Positions 20,229 through 30,546 of a stretch of 64,000 nt of DNA are shown here, piece by piece. Numbering within the stretch: position 1 is the first letter of the stretch; each line of letters starts with the position of its first letter. The stretch comes from Achromobacter insolitus. GTDB taxonomy: Bacteria; Pseudomonadota; Gammaproteobacteria; Burkholderiales; Burkholderiaceae_B. Position numbers and translations under genes: made by a program. The notes under the pieces were generated by a model. That model was not told the DNA's origin. It searched no databases and saw only the letters and a list, made by a program, of their open reading frames with translations. The DNA lies in contig NZ_NJIF01000003.1 of NCBI RefSeq assembly GCF_002209555.1, positions 806,001 to 870,000 of the forward strand, read 5' to 3'.

Positions 20229-21473
20229 CTACTTACGGCTGAAAAGACTCGATCCCTGAATGGTCATGAAAGCTGCCGAAGCCGCTTGCAACGCAACCTG
20301 GCGCAGCGCAAGCTGGCTGGCGCCCTGGAAGTAGTCCAAATCTTCCAGGTCAGACAGCGACTTAGCATAGGACAAACCCTTTTGTGTGCCGGTCGCGTCC
20401 AGCGCGTCCAATTCGTTCATGCGAGCACCAACCGACGCCTGCACCGTGAGCACGTTGTCGTAGTTGTTGGCGAACTTTTTGTTCGCGGTGGCCAACGCGT
20501 TGTTCAGCCTTGCCATCGCCACAGGGTCGCCATCATTGGGCGCATCCAGTGCGGAAATAATGCTGTCCAGCGTAGCGAACACGTCCATGTTGGCCGACTG
20601 TACGCTCTCGACCGTGATCGAGTCCCCTGCATTAGGAATGCCCTTAACCGCTACCGAAACCCCGCCGAAATCAATCACCGCCCCATCGGCATAAAGCGTG
20701 GCGGCCTGCGGCGGTGGCGGAACGACTGTGCTGCTCCCGTCAGGATTCGTCGTCGTGACTCGGTAGCCCATAGCTCCCGTCACAGCATCGGCCTCGTACT
20801 TCACTTCGAACGTCTTTCCGGCACCACCTGTTCCCGGGGTCACCGAAACAGCGCCGAACTCCGCCGAGCCAGTATTCATGTTGGACGCGGATGCGACATA
20901 CGCTTGCGAGCCCGGATTGGCACGTCCAAAAATGTCCACCCCCAGATCGCTTGTGGACATCTGCCGGCTTTGATCGACCTGAATAGTGCGTTCACCGACC
21001 GAACCGCTGTAAGTAATCTGGCCAGCCGCGTTCTTGGAATATGGCATCATGCTGCCATCATTACCTGAAAACAAATACTGGCCGTTGCCGTCAGTCGTAT
21101 TCGCCAAGCCCAACAGAGCGTCGCGAGTACTCTTTAACGCCGTTGATAACGTGCGGCGGTCGCTATCCGACAAGGTGCTGCCAGCTTGGATGATGCGCGT
21201 GCGCGCTTCCTGCAAGGCATTCGTCACCGCGGTGAGCGTATTGCTTTCCTGGCCCAAATTCGTATTGGCAGTTTGACGGTTCATGCCATACGTGGAATTC
21301 ATGCTCTGCGTTTGCGCCACTCCGATGGCAAGCGCCGCCGCTAAAGGATCATCCGCCGGGCTTAGGTTCTTGCGCCCGCTGCCGACCTGTTCGACCAGGC
21401 GGTTCATGTCGGATTCCTGAGAGAGAACGCCTTTCAGGCCGTTCGAGTACATCATCGAGGTGCTCAGGCGCAT
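20229..21473 (-). CDS. flgL: FlgL, hook-filament junction protein 2 (HAP3)
   Basis: FlgL caps the hook-filament junction together with FlgK. The 414-residue product has flagellin-like coiled-coil ends: N-terminal MRLSTSMMYSNGLKGVLSQE and a C-terminal helix ending LQAASAAFMTIQGSSLFSRK. The variable middle is Gly/Thr-rich. It is the last gene of flgBCDEFGHIJKL, 47 bp after flgK. Confidence 0.95.
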   Translation of the reverse strand: MRLSTSMMYSNGLKGVLSQESDMNRLVEQVGSGRKNLSPADDPLAAALAIGVAQTQSMNSTYGMNRQTANTNLGQESNTLTAVTNALQEARTRIIQAGSTLSDSDRRTLSTALKSTRDALLGLANTTDGNGQYLFSGNDGSMMPYSKNAAGQITYSGSVGERTIQVDQSRQMSTSDLGVDIFGRANPGSQAYVASASNMNTGSAEFGAVSVTPGTGGAGKTFEVKYEADAVTGAMGYRVTTTNPDGSSTVVPPPPQAATLYADGAVIDFGGVSVAVKGIPNAGDSITVESVQSANMDVFATLDSIISALDAPNDGDPVAMARLNNALATANKKFANNYDNVLTVQASVGARMNELDALDATGTQKGLSYAKSLSDLEDLDYFQGASQLALRQVALQAASAAFMTIQGSSLFSRK

Positions 21474-21520
21474 GGTGAAGCTCCGATATTTTCTTTATTG
21501 GTCACGATTCAATAATCCGA

Positions 21521-23188
21521 TCAGCCGCGCAGGCCCAGCAGCGTGTCGAACATGGTGCTGGCCACATCAATGATGCGGGCGCTGGCCTGGTACTGTTCTT
21601 GGTACAGCGACAAGCTGACGTACTCTTCGTTCAGATTGACGCCCGAAACGGCCTGCTGGGCTGCCAGCTTCTGCGTGATCAGATTGGCCTGCGCGGTGGC
21701 CGCGGACTTGAGTTGCTGCGTCTGAACGCCTACCGTATTTACTACCTGCCCGAACATGTCGTTCACGCTCATCGTGCCGTTGCCCAGCACCTTGCTGTTC
21801 TGCAGCTGCGCCAGCTTGAGCGCGTTCTTGCCGTTGGCGTCTCCGCCTTCCAAATCGGCCGCCGCAACCTTGTATGGATCACTGATCAACACGGTCAGGT
21901 CGCGCGCGGCATCACGTGTGGGCGCCAGCGACCACTTATCGCCGGCCTGGGGCGGCGCGCTGATGGTCAGGGTCACGCCCATTTCGCTATCAAGATTCAG
22001 GGTACCCGGCGTCCCGGTGGCCGGACCGTTGTAGACCTGAGAACCTTCGGGCATGCGCAGCACGCGGTAGTTCGTGCCATCGAACGAGACTTCGTATTCT
22101 TTGGCATTGATATTGTTCAGGTTCGTGAACTCGCCTGTGAGCGTCGCGTTGCTCTTGTTCTGGGCATTGGGCACGCCTTGAGGCGACCCGATGCCGAAGA
22201 AATCGGTGCCCGGATTGCCGTTCTGGTCCAGGCCTTGCTTGTGCTGCTCGTTGAAAGACAGCGCCAGACCGACGGCCATCTGGCCCAATTGGCTTTGCAT
22301 CACGTCCAGCGACGAGGAGCGGAACTGCAACAGGCCACCTAGCGAACCTCCAGTGACTTCCGCGTCATTCAATTCCACCGCGACCGTCTTGCCCGAACCC
22401 GCGGGCAGCGTATAGGCAATGGCCGTGCGGCCAGCATCCTTGGCGGACGCAACTGCCTGCAGCGGATAGATGGTATTGCCCGACAGCAGCGCCTGGCCGC
22501 CGTTGGCGAGCGAAATATTGATCTTGTCGCCCTGCTCGTAGGTGGTGATGCCTACCAGCTGGTTCAGCTCCATGACCGCCTGGTCGCGCTGATCAAGCAA
22601 ATCGTTCGGGGGGCTGCCACCCGCCTTGCCCGTTGCCAGCGAGATCTGCTGATTCAGGTCGTCGATCCGGGACAGGTAGCTGTTGACCTGCTCAACCGTC
22701 GTGGTGATCTGCGTGTTCAGGCCAATGCGCTGATTCTGCATTTCCGTGTAGGCGGAGCGAATCTGGGTAGCAAGGCTGTTGGCCTTGCCCAGCAGATCCT
22801 GGCGCGCTGCGGGGTCGGCGGGTTTGCTAGCCACCGCATTCATGCTGGTGAAGAAGTTGGTCAGGCCCGGGGCAATGCCCACCGTGCGATCCGCGAACAG
22901 GTTGTTGATCGCCGAAACCTGGTCGTACTGCGTCTGGAGTTGAGCGCCGCTGCCTTGCGCACCGACCAGTTGCTTGTACAGGAAACTGTCGTAGCTGCGC
23001 ACGACCGTGTCGACCTGCACGCCACGACCAATGTAGCCGTTGCTGGTAGCCTGAGCGCCAGCCGTGGAAACCATGACGCGCTGGCGGTTGTAACCGACCG
23101 TGGTGGCATTGTTGATATTGTGGCTGGTGGTGGCCAGCCCTGCCTGAGCGGCGTTCAGCCCGCCCAGCGCCAATTTATACATATTCAT
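21521..23188 (-). CDS. flgK: FlgK, hook-filament junction protein 1 (HAP1)
   Basis: FlgK forms the first junction ring between hook and filament. The 555-residue protein carries the family N-terminus (LALGGLNAAQAGLATTSHNI, then NNATTVGYNRQRV). Its C-terminal helical SGVNLNEEYVSLSLYQEQYQ segment ends in MFDTLLGLRG. Its position between flgJ and flgL is standard. Confidence 0.96.
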   Translation of the reverse strand: MNMYKLALGGLNAAQAGLATTSHNINNATTVGYNRQRVMVSTAGAQATSNGYIGRGVQVDTVVRSYDSFLYKQLVGAQGSGAQLQTQYDQVSAINNLFADRTVGIAPGLTNFFTSMNAVASKPADPAARQDLLGKANSLATQIRSAYTEMQNQRIGLNTQITTTVEQVNSYLSRIDDLNQQISLATGKAGGSPPNDLLDQRDQAVMELNQLVGITTYEQGDKINISLANGGQALLSGNTIYPLQAVASAKDAGRTAIAYTLPAGSGKTVAVELNDAEVTGGSLGGLLQFRSSSLDVMQSQLGQMAVGLALSFNEQHKQGLDQNGNPGTDFFGIGSPQGVPNAQNKSNATLTGEFTNLNNINAKEYEVSFDGTNYRVLRMPEGSQVYNGPATGTPGTLNLDSEMGVTLTISAPPQAGDKWSLAPTRDAARDLTVLISDPYKVAAADLEGGDANGKNALKLAQLQNSKVLGNGTMSVNDMFGQVVNTVGVQTQQLKSAATAQANLITQKLAAQQAVSGVNLNEEYVSLSLYQEQYQASARIIDVASTMFDTLLGLRG

Positions 23189-23261
23189 GCTGACAATGCC
23201 CCGTATTTAACCGCAACTGATATACCTGGATACTCCATTAACGGCAGGAGATAGTCCGAAT

Positions 23262-24239
23262 TTAGAGTCCTTCCAACATCTGGCGAGAAATTTCCACGTT
23301 GGACGCCGCCCCGCGCAATTGGCTCATGACGCCGATCAGTTTCTGCGCATACTTGGGGTCCGTCGCATAGCCGGCGTCCTGGATCCTGCGCGCCGCCTCG
23401 ATCTCGTTGCGGGCTTGCGTGACAGCTTCGTAGCGCGGGCTGTTGCCGATCAGGCGCGCATAGTCGGCGAAGGATTCCTCATAGGATGCATAGGCCCGGA
23501 ACGGTTGCGTCACCTTTTTCGCGACACCGTCCTCGTACTCGGTGGTAAGGACGTTGACGACCCTGCCCTTCCAGCTGGCCCCAGCCTTGATGCCGAACAG
23601 GTTGTAGCTGGTGCTGCCGTCCTCATGTTTGATCTCGCGTTTGCCCCAACCCGATTCCAATGCCGCCTGGCCCATGATCAGGCGCGCGGGCACGCCGCTT
23701 TGTTGCGATGCCAGATTGGCAGCGCGCGACATCTTGGATACGAACGCGACGACATGATCCGGTGCGCCTTCCGCCGCGGCCAAAGCCCGGCTTTGGGCGC
23801 TGTTATTGCGCATCACGTTCAACAATGCAGAGACTTCACGCGAGCCGGCCGAACGGAAATCAAGATCCGCGCCCTCGCCCAGACGCTTGACCGTGTCTGC
23901 CCCGAGATCGCCCGGCTTGCCTTGCTGCATCTGCGCCAAAATGGCGCCGGACAGCCCAATGCCAGGCGATGCAAGATGCAGCGCAAGTTGCTCGTCCGCC
24001 ATGGATTGCAGCATCTGCGTCTGCTGCGAATCGAACAGCCCTTCTTTGGGCGTGGCCTCGCGCATGCGCTTGACCATCATCTGCAGGAACAGGGCCTCGA
24101 ACTGCTTGGCCACCTGCTTCTGCTGCTCGGTACCTTCGGGGTCCTTCTTGACGTCGCGTTTCAGGTCCGACAGGCGACCCATGTCAAAGACCGAATCCTG
24201 GCGGCTGGCGCCCCGCGCCGCATCGTTGGTGTACGCCAT
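23262..24239 (-). CDS. flgJ: FlgJ, rod cap and peptidoglycan hydrolase
   Basis: FlgJ is bifunctional. The N-terminal rod-binding half (about 1-105, with KQFEALFLQMMVKRMREA) caps the growing rod. The C-terminal half (about 160-325) is a glucosaminidase-type domain that opens the peptidoglycan. The catalytic glutamate is seen in GQAALESGWG (Glu at about 195), followed by YNLFGIKAG. The two-domain form is typical of beta- and gammaproteobacteria. The gene lies 5 bp after flgI. Confidence 0.95.
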   Translation of the reverse strand: MAYTNDAARGASRQDSVFDMGRLSDLKRDVKKDPEGTEQQKQVAKQFEALFLQMMVKRMREATPKEGLFDSQQTQMLQSMADEQLALHLASPGIGLSGAILAQMQQGKPGDLGADTVKRLGEGADLDFRSAGSREVSALLNVMRNNSAQSRALAAAEGAPDHVVAFVSKMSRAANLASQQSGVPARLIMGQAALESGWGKREIKHEDGSTSYNLFGIKAGASWKGRVVNVLTTEYEDGVAKKVTQPFRAYASYEESFADYARLIGNSPRYEAVTQARNEIEAARRIQDAGYATDPKYAQKLIGVMSQLRGAASNVEISRQMLEGL

Positions 24240-24244
24240 GGCCG

Positions 24245-25372
24245 TCAGATGATTTCCAATTCGGCGCGCAGCGCGCCGGCGGTCTTCATGGCCTGGAGGA
24301 TCGCCAATAGATCCTGCGGCGTCGCGCCCAGGGCGTTCAGGCCCTTGACCACATCGGCGAGATTGGCGCTGGTACTCACCCGCTGCAAGGACCCGTTATC
24401 CTGACGCACCTCGATCTGGGTATTGGGCACCACCACCGTCTGCCCTTCCGTGAAAGGCGTGTCAGGCTGCGACACCTGGTTCTGGCGGTTGATGATGACC
24501 GAAAGGTTGCCGTGCGCCACGGCCGCTTCTTCGATCATGACCGTGCGATTCATGACCACCGAACCGGTGCGCGCATTGATGATGACCTTGGCCACCGTGG
24601 GCGCACGCGCCACCTGCAGGTCTTCCACTTGCGACAGGAAGCGCGCCTGCGAGGCCTGTTCCATGGGCGTGCGCACCTGCACCACCCGGCCGTCCAACGC
24701 GGTCGCGGTGCCTTGGCCAAACTTGCGATTCAGCGCCGCGACGACATTCTGCGCGGTGCCGAAATCCGTGTTGTTCAGTTCCACATAAATGTAGCCATCG
24801 CGCGAGAACGTCGTGGGCACACCGCGCTCCACGATGGCGCCCGCACTGATGCGACCGCCGTTCAACTGGTTGATCTGCACACTGGAACCGCCGGCCGAAG
24901 CGCCTGCACCGCCCACCAGGATATTGCCCTGGGCGATGGCGTACACCTGGCTGTCGGCCCCCTTGAGCGGCGTCATCAGCAGCGTGCCGCCGCGCAGGCT
25001 CTTGGCGTTGCCCATGGAAGACACGACCACGTCCAGCGTCTGGCCCGGGCGAGCGAATGCCGGCAAGGTGGTGGTGACCATGACGGCCGCCACGTTCTTC
25101 AGCTGCATATTGCTGCCCGCGGGCACCGTGATACCCAGCTGCGACAGCATATTGGTCAAGCTTTGCTGCGTGAACGGCGTCTGGCGCACTTGGTCGCCGC
25201 TGCCGTCCAGGCCCACGACCAGCCCATAGCCGATCAGTTGGTTGCCCCGCACGCCCTGGATCGAGGCCAGGTCCTTGAGCCGCTCGGCCTGAGCAGCCCC
25301 GGCGGCGCCCAGCAGGCTGGCGGCGACGCAGACGCGTGCCAACATACGAAAGAGGAAAGCGGAGTGTTTCAT
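24245..25372 (-). CDS. flgI: FlgI, P-ring protein
   Basis: FlgI is exported by Sec and assembles into the periplasmic P ring with help from FlgA. The 375-residue precursor has a signal peptide ending GAAGAAQA (about residue 29) and the conserved [20 protein letters not shown] start of the mature protein. Length is standard. It begins 1 bp after the flgH stop, so translation is probably coupled. Confidence 0.96.
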   Translation of the reverse strand: MKHSAFLFRMLARVCVAASLLGAAGAAQAERLKDLASIQGVRGNQLIGYGLVVGLDGSGDQVRQTPFTQQSLTNMLSQLGITVPAGSNMQLKNVAAVMVTTTLPAFARPGQTLDVVVSSMGNAKSLRGGTLLMTPLKGADSQVYAIAQGNILVGGAGASAGGSSVQINQLNGGRISAGAIVERGVPTTFSRDGYIYVELNNTDFGTAQNVVAALNRKFGQGTATALDGRVVQVRTPMEQASQARFLSQVEDLQVARAPTVAKVIINARTGSVVMNRTVMIEEAAVAHGNLSVIINRQNQVSQPDTPFTEGQTVVVPNTQIEVRQDNGSLQRVSTSANLADVVKGLNALGATPQDLLAILQAMKTAGALRAELEII

Positions 25373-25373
25373 T

Positions 25374-26063
25374 TCAGAAGGGCGAAGCGATCAGGAAGAA
25401 GCGTTGCAGCCAGCCCATGGTCTGGACTTCGTCCATGACGCCTTTGCTGCGGTATTCGATGCGCGCGTCGGCCACCTGCGTCGACGACACGGTATTCGTG
25501 CCGGTGATCGAGCGCGGATCCACCACCCCGGAAAAGCGCACGAACTCGCTGCCTCGGTTGATGGCTATCTGCTTTTCGCCCGCGACCTGCAGATTGCCGT
25601 TGGACATCACCCCTACCACCGTGGTGGTGATGGTGCCAGTGAAGGCGTTGTTTGCGGTGCTGTCGCCCTTGCCCTGGGACACATTGCCGCCTTTGGCGTC
25701 GGTGTTCAGGTTGGCGTTGGCCCAGCTGTCCATGAAGGACGGCGCCGCAGCGATGCCCAGACTGGCGCTGCCGCTGCGATTGGTGTTCGTTGCGACGTTC
25801 TTCGAGGCGTTCGTCTTCTCGTTCAGGACGATGGTGACGATGTCTCCCACGTTGCGCGGACGGCGGTCCTCGAACAACGGATAGTTGCCGTAGGTGGTCG
25901 GCTGATAGATTGAGCCCGTGGGCTGCGCCATGGGCGTGGGCGGAGGCGGCGGCGCAGCCGTGGTCGGCCCGGTCACGATGGGCTCGGGCGGGATCATGGC
26001 GCAACCGGCCACCAGCAAAGCCAGTGCCGTACTCGATACCAGGCGCAGGACAGACATGGACAT
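25374..26063 (-). CDS. flgH: FlgH, L-ring lipoprotein
   Basis: FlgH is the outer-membrane lipoprotein of the L ring. The signal peptide ends in the lipobox LLVAGC. The mature protein has a Pro-rich start, then the family block [27 protein letters not shown] start it at the ATG (26061-26063) that overlaps the flgG stop codon in a TGATG junction. A GTG one codon earlier and an ATG two codons later are possible. Confidence 0.95.
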   Translation of the reverse strand: MSMSVLRLVSSTALALLVAGCAMIPPEPIVTGPTTAAPPPPPTPMAQPTGSIYQPTTYGNYPLFEDRRPRNVGDIVTIVLNEKTNASKNVATNTNRSGSASLGIAAAPSFMDSWANANLNTDAKGGNVSQGKGDSTANNAFTGTITTTVVGVMSNGNLQVAGEKQIAINRGSEFVRFSGVVDPRSITGTNTVSSTQVADARIEYRSKGVMDEVQTMGWLQRFFLIASPF

Positions 26064-26848
26064 CACAGTTGGGTCAGGCGGGCCAGCATTTCGTCCGAAG
26101 TCTTGACGGCCTTGCTGTTCATTTCGTACGCGCGTTGAGTGGTGATCATGTTGACCAGCTCTTCCGCGACGTTGACGTTGGAGGTTTCCACATAGTTCTG
26201 CATGATGGAGCCCGCGCCGTCCACGCCCGGCTGGAGCAGGTTCGCAGGACCGGAAGCGTCGGTTTCCAGATACAGGTTTTCGCCTACGCTCTGCAGGCCC
26301 GTCGGGTTGATGAACGTGGCGATCTGCAATTGGCCGATCTGCACGTTAATGCCGGCGGCGCCCGGCTGCGTCACCGAGACCATGCCGTCCTTGCCGATCG
26401 TGATGGTCAGCGCGTTGTCGGGGATGTTCATGGGCGGCTGGATCACGTAGCCGCTGACCGTCGTCAACTGGCCGTTCTGGTCGCGCTGCAACGCGCCATC
26501 GCGCGTGTATGCCTGGGTACCATCCGGCAGCTCGACCTGCAGGAAACCGCGGCCGTTGATGGCGATGTCCATCTCGCTGCCGGTGTTGTTCAGGTTGCCC
26601 GTGGTGTGGATACGTTCGGTCGCGGCAACACGTGCACCGGTACCAAGTTGCAGGCCGGACGGCAGTTGGGTGGCATCACCCACCTGCGCGCCAGGTTGGC
26701 GCAGCGTCTGATACATCAGGTCCTGGAACACGGCCCGGCCACGCTTGAAGCCGTTGGTGGAAACGTTGGCCAAGTTGTTCGAAATCACGTCCATGGAGGT
26801 TTGCTGCCCCTCCAGACCCGTCTTGGCGATCCACAGCGAACGCATCAT
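26063..26848 (-). CDS. flgG: FlgG, distal rod protein
   Basis: The 261-residue product starts [20 protein letters not shown], closely matching the FlgG family, and has the [20 protein letters not shown] block and the C-terminal [20 protein letters not shown] motif of axial proteins. FlgG builds the distal rod inside the L/P rings. Its stop codon overlaps the flgH start. Confidence 0.97.
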   Translation of the reverse strand: MMRSLWIAKTGLEGQQTSMDVISNNLANVSTNGFKRGRAVFQDLMYQTLRQPGAQVGDATQLPSGLQLGTGARVAATERIHTTGNLNNTGSEMDIAINGRGFLQVELPDGTQAYTRDGALQRDQNGQLTTVSGYVIQPPMNIPDNALTITIGKDGMVSVTQPGAAGINVQIGQLQIATFINPTGLQSVGENLYLETDASGPANLLQPGVDGAGSIMQNYVETSNVNVAEELVNMITTQRAYEMNSKAVKTSDEMLARLTQL

Positions 26849-26914
26849 GATGAAATACTCCTGGTGGCGCGGCCCGGCCGCGCGCGAAAAATTGATCTAG
26901 GTTCAGTTGCCGTA

Positions 26915-27679
26915 TCAGGCGCTTACCGACAGGATGCCGTTGGCGCGTTCGGCATTGCGGTCCGACTGCTGGATCACCTGCATTTGCTGCTCGAAGCGGC
27001 GCGCGTTGGCGATCATGCCGACCATCGCCGCCATGGGATTGGTATTACTGCCCTCCAACACACCCGACAACAGCCGCAGGCCGGGGTCAGCAGGGGCCGG
27101 AGGCGCCGGCTGGCCATTGACCGGGGCCAGGCGGAACACACCGTCGTCGCCATGCACCAGTTGCTCGTTGGGCGGGCTGGCCAGCTTGATCCGGCCCAGG
27201 TTCAGGATGTTGTTCGGCGCATCCCCGGCACCGATGGCGGTAATGGTGCCATCCGACGTGATCGTCAGCGCGGCCTGATCCGGCACATCGATGGGACCGC
27301 CTTGATCCGACAGCACCGGCTGCCCCAGCGACGTCTGCAGCAGGCCATTGATCCCGACCTGCAGGCTGCCCGCCCGTGTGTATGCCTCGCCTTGCGGAGT
27401 CTGAACGGCGATCCAGCCGCGTTCGCTGGACAGCGCCACGTCCAGATCCCGGCCCGTGGTCTGCATATTGCCCATCTGGAAACTGTTGCGAGGCGTGGAC
27501 GCCACCGTCGAAACACGCGTGGGCAGGCTCACTCCGTCCGTGACCGGTACCGAGCGGTACAACGCGATCTGCTCGCGAAAGCCCGGCGTGTTCACGTTGG
27601 CCATGTTGTTGCTCAACGCAGCCTGATGCTCCGTGATGCGTGCCGCGCCGTTCATCGCGGTGTAGATAATCCGATCCAT
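26915..27679 (-). CDS. flgF: FlgF, proximal rod protein
   Basis: The 254-residue product starts MDRIIYTAMNGAARITEHQA, the typical FlgF N-terminus with the axial-protein helix NNMANVNTPGFREQ. The C-terminus carries the matching QQMQVIQQSDRNAERAN helix. FlgF links the MS-ring-proximal rod to FlgG. It is unusual for this operon that a 155-bp hairpin-rich gap precedes it. Confidence 0.95.
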   Translation of the reverse strand: MDRIIYTAMNGAARITEHQAALSNNMANVNTPGFREQIALYRSVPVTDGVSLPTRVSTVASTPRNSFQMGNMQTTGRDLDVALSSERGWIAVQTPQGEAYTRAGSLQVGINGLLQTSLGQPVLSDQGGPIDVPDQAALTITSDGTITAIGAGDAPNNILNLGRIKLASPPNEQLVHGDDGVFRLAPVNGQPAPPAPADPGLRLLSGVLEGSNTNPMAAMVGMIANARRFEQQMQVIQQSDRNAERANGILSVSA

Positions 27680-27732
27680 TTCCTATCCAGTCGCCATCGT
27701 CGTCGAACATGCTCCAAATGCACCCAAGCCAA

Positions 27733-27817
27733 CGCTCCCACAGGAGCGAGGCGCCGCGGATCCGGCTTCGCCGGTCCGCCAGCGCGCCCCCTCGAGGTGG
27801 AAGCGCCAAGGGCGCTT
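27733..27817. repeat. Hairpin-rich intergenic element between flgE and flgF
   Basis: Within the 155-bp flgE-flgF gap there are three successive inverted repeats. CGCTCC/GGAGCG (27733-27748) has a 4-base loop. CCGGC/GCCGG (about 27758-27777) has a short loop and flanking GGA/TCC. AAGCGCC/GGCGCTT (27801-27817) has a 3-base loop. The rest of the flg operon is packed with gaps of 1-75 bp, so this looks like an inserted intergenic repeat element that can fold in RNA and attenuate or stabilise. Confidence 0.6.
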
Positions 27818-27834
27818 CGGGGGTGGATTCACCC

Positions 27835-29310
27835 CTATTTCAGGTTCATCAGGACTTGCATGATTTCGTCCTGGGTCTTGATGGTCTGCGAATTGGCCTG
27901 ATAGGTGCGCTGGGCGATGATCATATTCACCAGCTCCTTGCTCATATCGACGTTGGACGCCTCCGTCGCCTGGCCCACGACCTTCGACATGCCGTTGCTG
28001 CCCGGCTGCCCCAGGATGGGCTGGCCCGAGGCCGAGGTTTCGGTCCAGGCGTTGTTGCCCACGGGCTGCAGGCCCTGCAGGTTGGAGAAGTCCGCCAACA
28101 CGATGGTGCCCACGACCTGGGTCTGGCCATTGGTATAGCTGGCCACCAGGCTGCCGTCACCGCCAATATTGATGCCGCTGAACTCGCCAGAGCTATAGCC
28201 GTCGGGCTTTGCCACCAACTTGTATGCGCTACCGTACTGCGTAGTGCCGGTGTAGTTCATCGCGATGTTGATGGGATCGGCAGGCGTGGTACCGCCACCC
28301 GGCGCCGCGAACGACAGGTTCACCACGGGCGCGCTGGTCATCACACCGGCCTTGTTGAAGGTGAATTGCTGCGGGTTACCCCACACGCCGCCCGCCTCCG
28401 AGGTCGGCGCCATCGCTGCGCCATCCATCGTGTAATACACGTCATAGACGCTATTGCCCGCGGCATCAGCCGGACGCTTTACAAAATACTGCATGACCTG
28501 GTGCGAATTACCCAAGGAATCGAACACGGTCATGGGCGACGCATTGGTGTAGGTCGAGCTCAGCTTGGGATCGAAAGGCTTGCCCACTTCCACCACGGCC
28601 GCGGTGTAATCGGCGAAGCCGGGAATGTTGTTCAGGGACCCGCCTCCGGTCGGGATCTGACCGGTGCCATCGATAGTGACAGTATTGGGCGCGGTGCCGT
28701 AGGTTGCTGCCGGAGGATTGCCGGGCGCCCAGACCAGCGCACCCGCGGGGGTCTTGGTAAAGGTATAGGCGGTTCCGCCCAGCGTCACGGAGCCCGGCTG
28801 CATCGGCGAGGTCTCCGTATCGACCGCATACACGACCTTGGCATTGGCGTCCAGGTTGGCCACGGTGGTACCCGACGACGTCGCCTGGGGCGCCACGTTA
28901 GCCATGGGCAGCTGAAGCTCGACCGGATTCGCGCCGACGGCGCCGGCCGGATAGCCCGTCAGGCGATAGCCCTGCGCGTTGACGATGAAATTGTTCTTGT
29001 CGACCAGGAACTCGCCATTACGGGTGTACATCACGGCGCCGCTCTGGTCAGTGACGCGGAACATGCCCTTGGCGCCGTCGATCGCGATGTCGTATTCGCC
29101 GCCTCCACCATTCACCGTACCCACGGAGAAACGCTGGCTGATGGCGGCCACTTTCACGCCCAGGCCCACGCGCGAGCTGGCGTAGACGTCGGCGAACGAA
29201 GCGGTCGACGACTTGAAGCCGACGGTGCCGGAGTTGGCGATGTTGTTGCCGATGACGTCGAGGTTCTGCGCCGCGGCATTCAAGCCGCTCAATCCTTGTC
29301 CGAAACCCAT
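27835..29310 (-). CDS. flgE: FlgE, hook protein
   Basis: FlgE is the structural subunit of the hook. The 491-residue product begins MGFGQGLSGLNAAAQNLDVI and ends with the axial helix SKELVNMIIAQRTYQANSQT. The middle is Gly/Thr/Ala-rich with the FlgE-type variable domain. It is longer than the 402-residue Salmonella FlgE, in line with variable D2 domains. It follows flgD by 74 bp. Confidence 0.96.
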   Translation of the reverse strand: MGFGQGLSGLNAAAQNLDVIGNNIANSGTVGFKSSTASFADVYASSRVGLGVKVAAISQRFSVGTVNGGGGEYDIAIDGAKGMFRVTDQSGAVMYTRNGEFLVDKNNFIVNAQGYRLTGYPAGAVGANPVELQLPMANVAPQATSSGTTVANLDANAKVVYAVDTETSPMQPGSVTLGGTAYTFTKTPAGALVWAPGNPPAATYGTAPNTVTIDGTGQIPTGGGSLNNIPGFADYTAAVVEVGKPFDPKLSSTYTNASPMTVFDSLGNSHQVMQYFVKRPADAAGNSVYDVYYTMDGAAMAPTSEAGGVWGNPQQFTFNKAGVMTSAPVVNLSFAAPGGGTTPADPINIAMNYTGTTQYGSAYKLVAKPDGYSSGEFSGINIGGDGSLVASYTNGQTQVVGTIVLADFSNLQGLQPVGNNAWTETSASGQPILGQPGSNGMSKVVGQATEASNVDMSKELVNMIIAQRTYQANSQTIKTQDEIMQVLMNLK

Positions 29311-29384
29311 GTTTTTTCTCGCTAATCTTTAACTAGGGAAGCCGCCGCGCCTGCGCCGGCACCGATACATTGCGTACGCCTGCC

Positions 29385-30083
29385 TCAGGCGCCGATCACC
29401 TTGCGCACGTCCAGCATGCTGGTCTGGCCTTCCAGGCCCAGATCCAGTCGCAGGCCGTCGGTCGAGTAGGCCACGCTCTTGACCATGCCGTAGCTCAATA
29501 CTTCCGCGTTCACCTTCTTGCCATCGGCGTCGGTGGCCAGGACCGAGACGGTGTAGGCGCCCGGCTCCAGCGCGACTCCGTTGTCGTTCTTGCCGTCCCA
29601 ATCCAGCGTGTAAACGCCCGTCTTCTGATCCACCGTTTCAATCGTGCGCACAACCGCGCCGTTTGCGTCGGAAATGCGGATCTGGACCTTCTGCGCATCG
29701 CCCTGCAGATCCAGGCCGTAGGGAGTGACCACGCGCGCCGCGGGATCGTCGGCGTCCACCCCGACCTTGATCTTCGAACCCGGAATGAGGACACCCTTGC
29801 CAATCATGGAGACGGCGTTCATCGACTGGGACACATCGATCTGCCCGCTGATGGCGAGCATCGTGTTCTTCAGGTTGGTGATGCCTTCGACCGTGGAGAT
29901 CTGCGCCAGCTGCGAGGTCAGCTCGGCGTTCTGCATCGGGTTCAGGGGATCCTGGTTCTGTAGCTGAGTCACCAGCAGTTTCAGGAACTGGTCCTGAAGG
30001 CCTTGCGCCGTGCTGCTGCTGTTTGCGCCGGTCTGGGCCAGGCCCAGGCCAGTCTTGCTGGTCGATTGATCGATAGTGGTCAT
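29385..30083 (-). CDS. flgD: FlgD, hook cap and scaffolding protein
   Basis: FlgD caps the growing hook so that FlgE can polymerise. The 232-residue product has the N-terminal export/cap motif QFLKLLVTQLQNQDPLNPMQ (about residues 32-51) and a C-terminal FlgD immunoglobulin-like region with GVYTLDWDGKNDNG. Position between flgC and flgE is standard. Confidence 0.95.
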   Translation of the reverse strand: MTTIDQSTSKTGLGLAQTGANSSSTAQGLQDQFLKLLVTQLQNQDPLNPMQNAELTSQLAQISTVEGITNLKNTMLAISGQIDVSQSMNAVSMIGKGVLIPGSKIKVGVDADDPAARVVTPYGLDLQGDAQKVQIRISDANGAVVRTIETVDQKTGVYTLDWDGKNDNGVALEPGAYTVSVLATDADGKKVNAEVLSYGMVKSVAYSTDGLRLDLGLEGQTSMLDVRKVIGA

Positions 30084-30103
30084 GGATTCACGAGCTCGGG
30101 AAA

Positions 30104-30523
30104 TTAGGACTGGCCGATGGTCAGCGTCTTTTGCATCAACGCCTTGGCGGTGTTGAGCACTTCGACATTCGCCTGGTATGAACGCGACGCCGCGATCATG
30201 TTCACCGTTTCGGCGACGGGATCGACGTTGGGCATGCTGACGTAGCCCTGGGCATCGGCCAGCGGGTGCTGCGGGTCGTAGACCTGCTTCAAAGGCGATT
30301 GGTCTTCAATCACGCCAGCCACGCGCACACCACCGATCTCCTGGCCGGGGGCCTGTCCGACCGGCGGATTCACCTGGAACACGACCTGGCGGGCGCGATA
30401 GGGCTGGCCGTCGGGGCCGACCACGCTGTCGGCGTTGGCCATGTTGCTGGCCGCCACGTTCATGCGCTGCGATTGCGCGCTGAGCGCCGAACCGGCGATA
30501 TCAAAAATGCTCAACAAGGACAT
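30104..30523 (-). CDS. flgC: FlgC, proximal rod protein
   Basis: The 139-residue product starts [20 protein letters not shown] and has the axial signature [13 protein letters not shown] and a C-terminal [20 protein letters not shown]. FlgC is a proximal rod subunit. The gene lies between flgB and flgD with short gaps. Confidence 0.96.
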   Translation of the reverse strand: MSLLSIFDIAGSALSAQSQRMNVAASNMANADSVVGPDGQPYRARQVVFQVNPPVGQAPGQEIGGVRVAGVIEDQSPLKQVYDPQHPLADAQGYVSMPNVDPVAETVNMIAASRSYQANVEVLNTAKALMQKTLTIGQS

Positions 30524-30546
30524 TGCCTGCCGCTCCGTTTAGAAAA

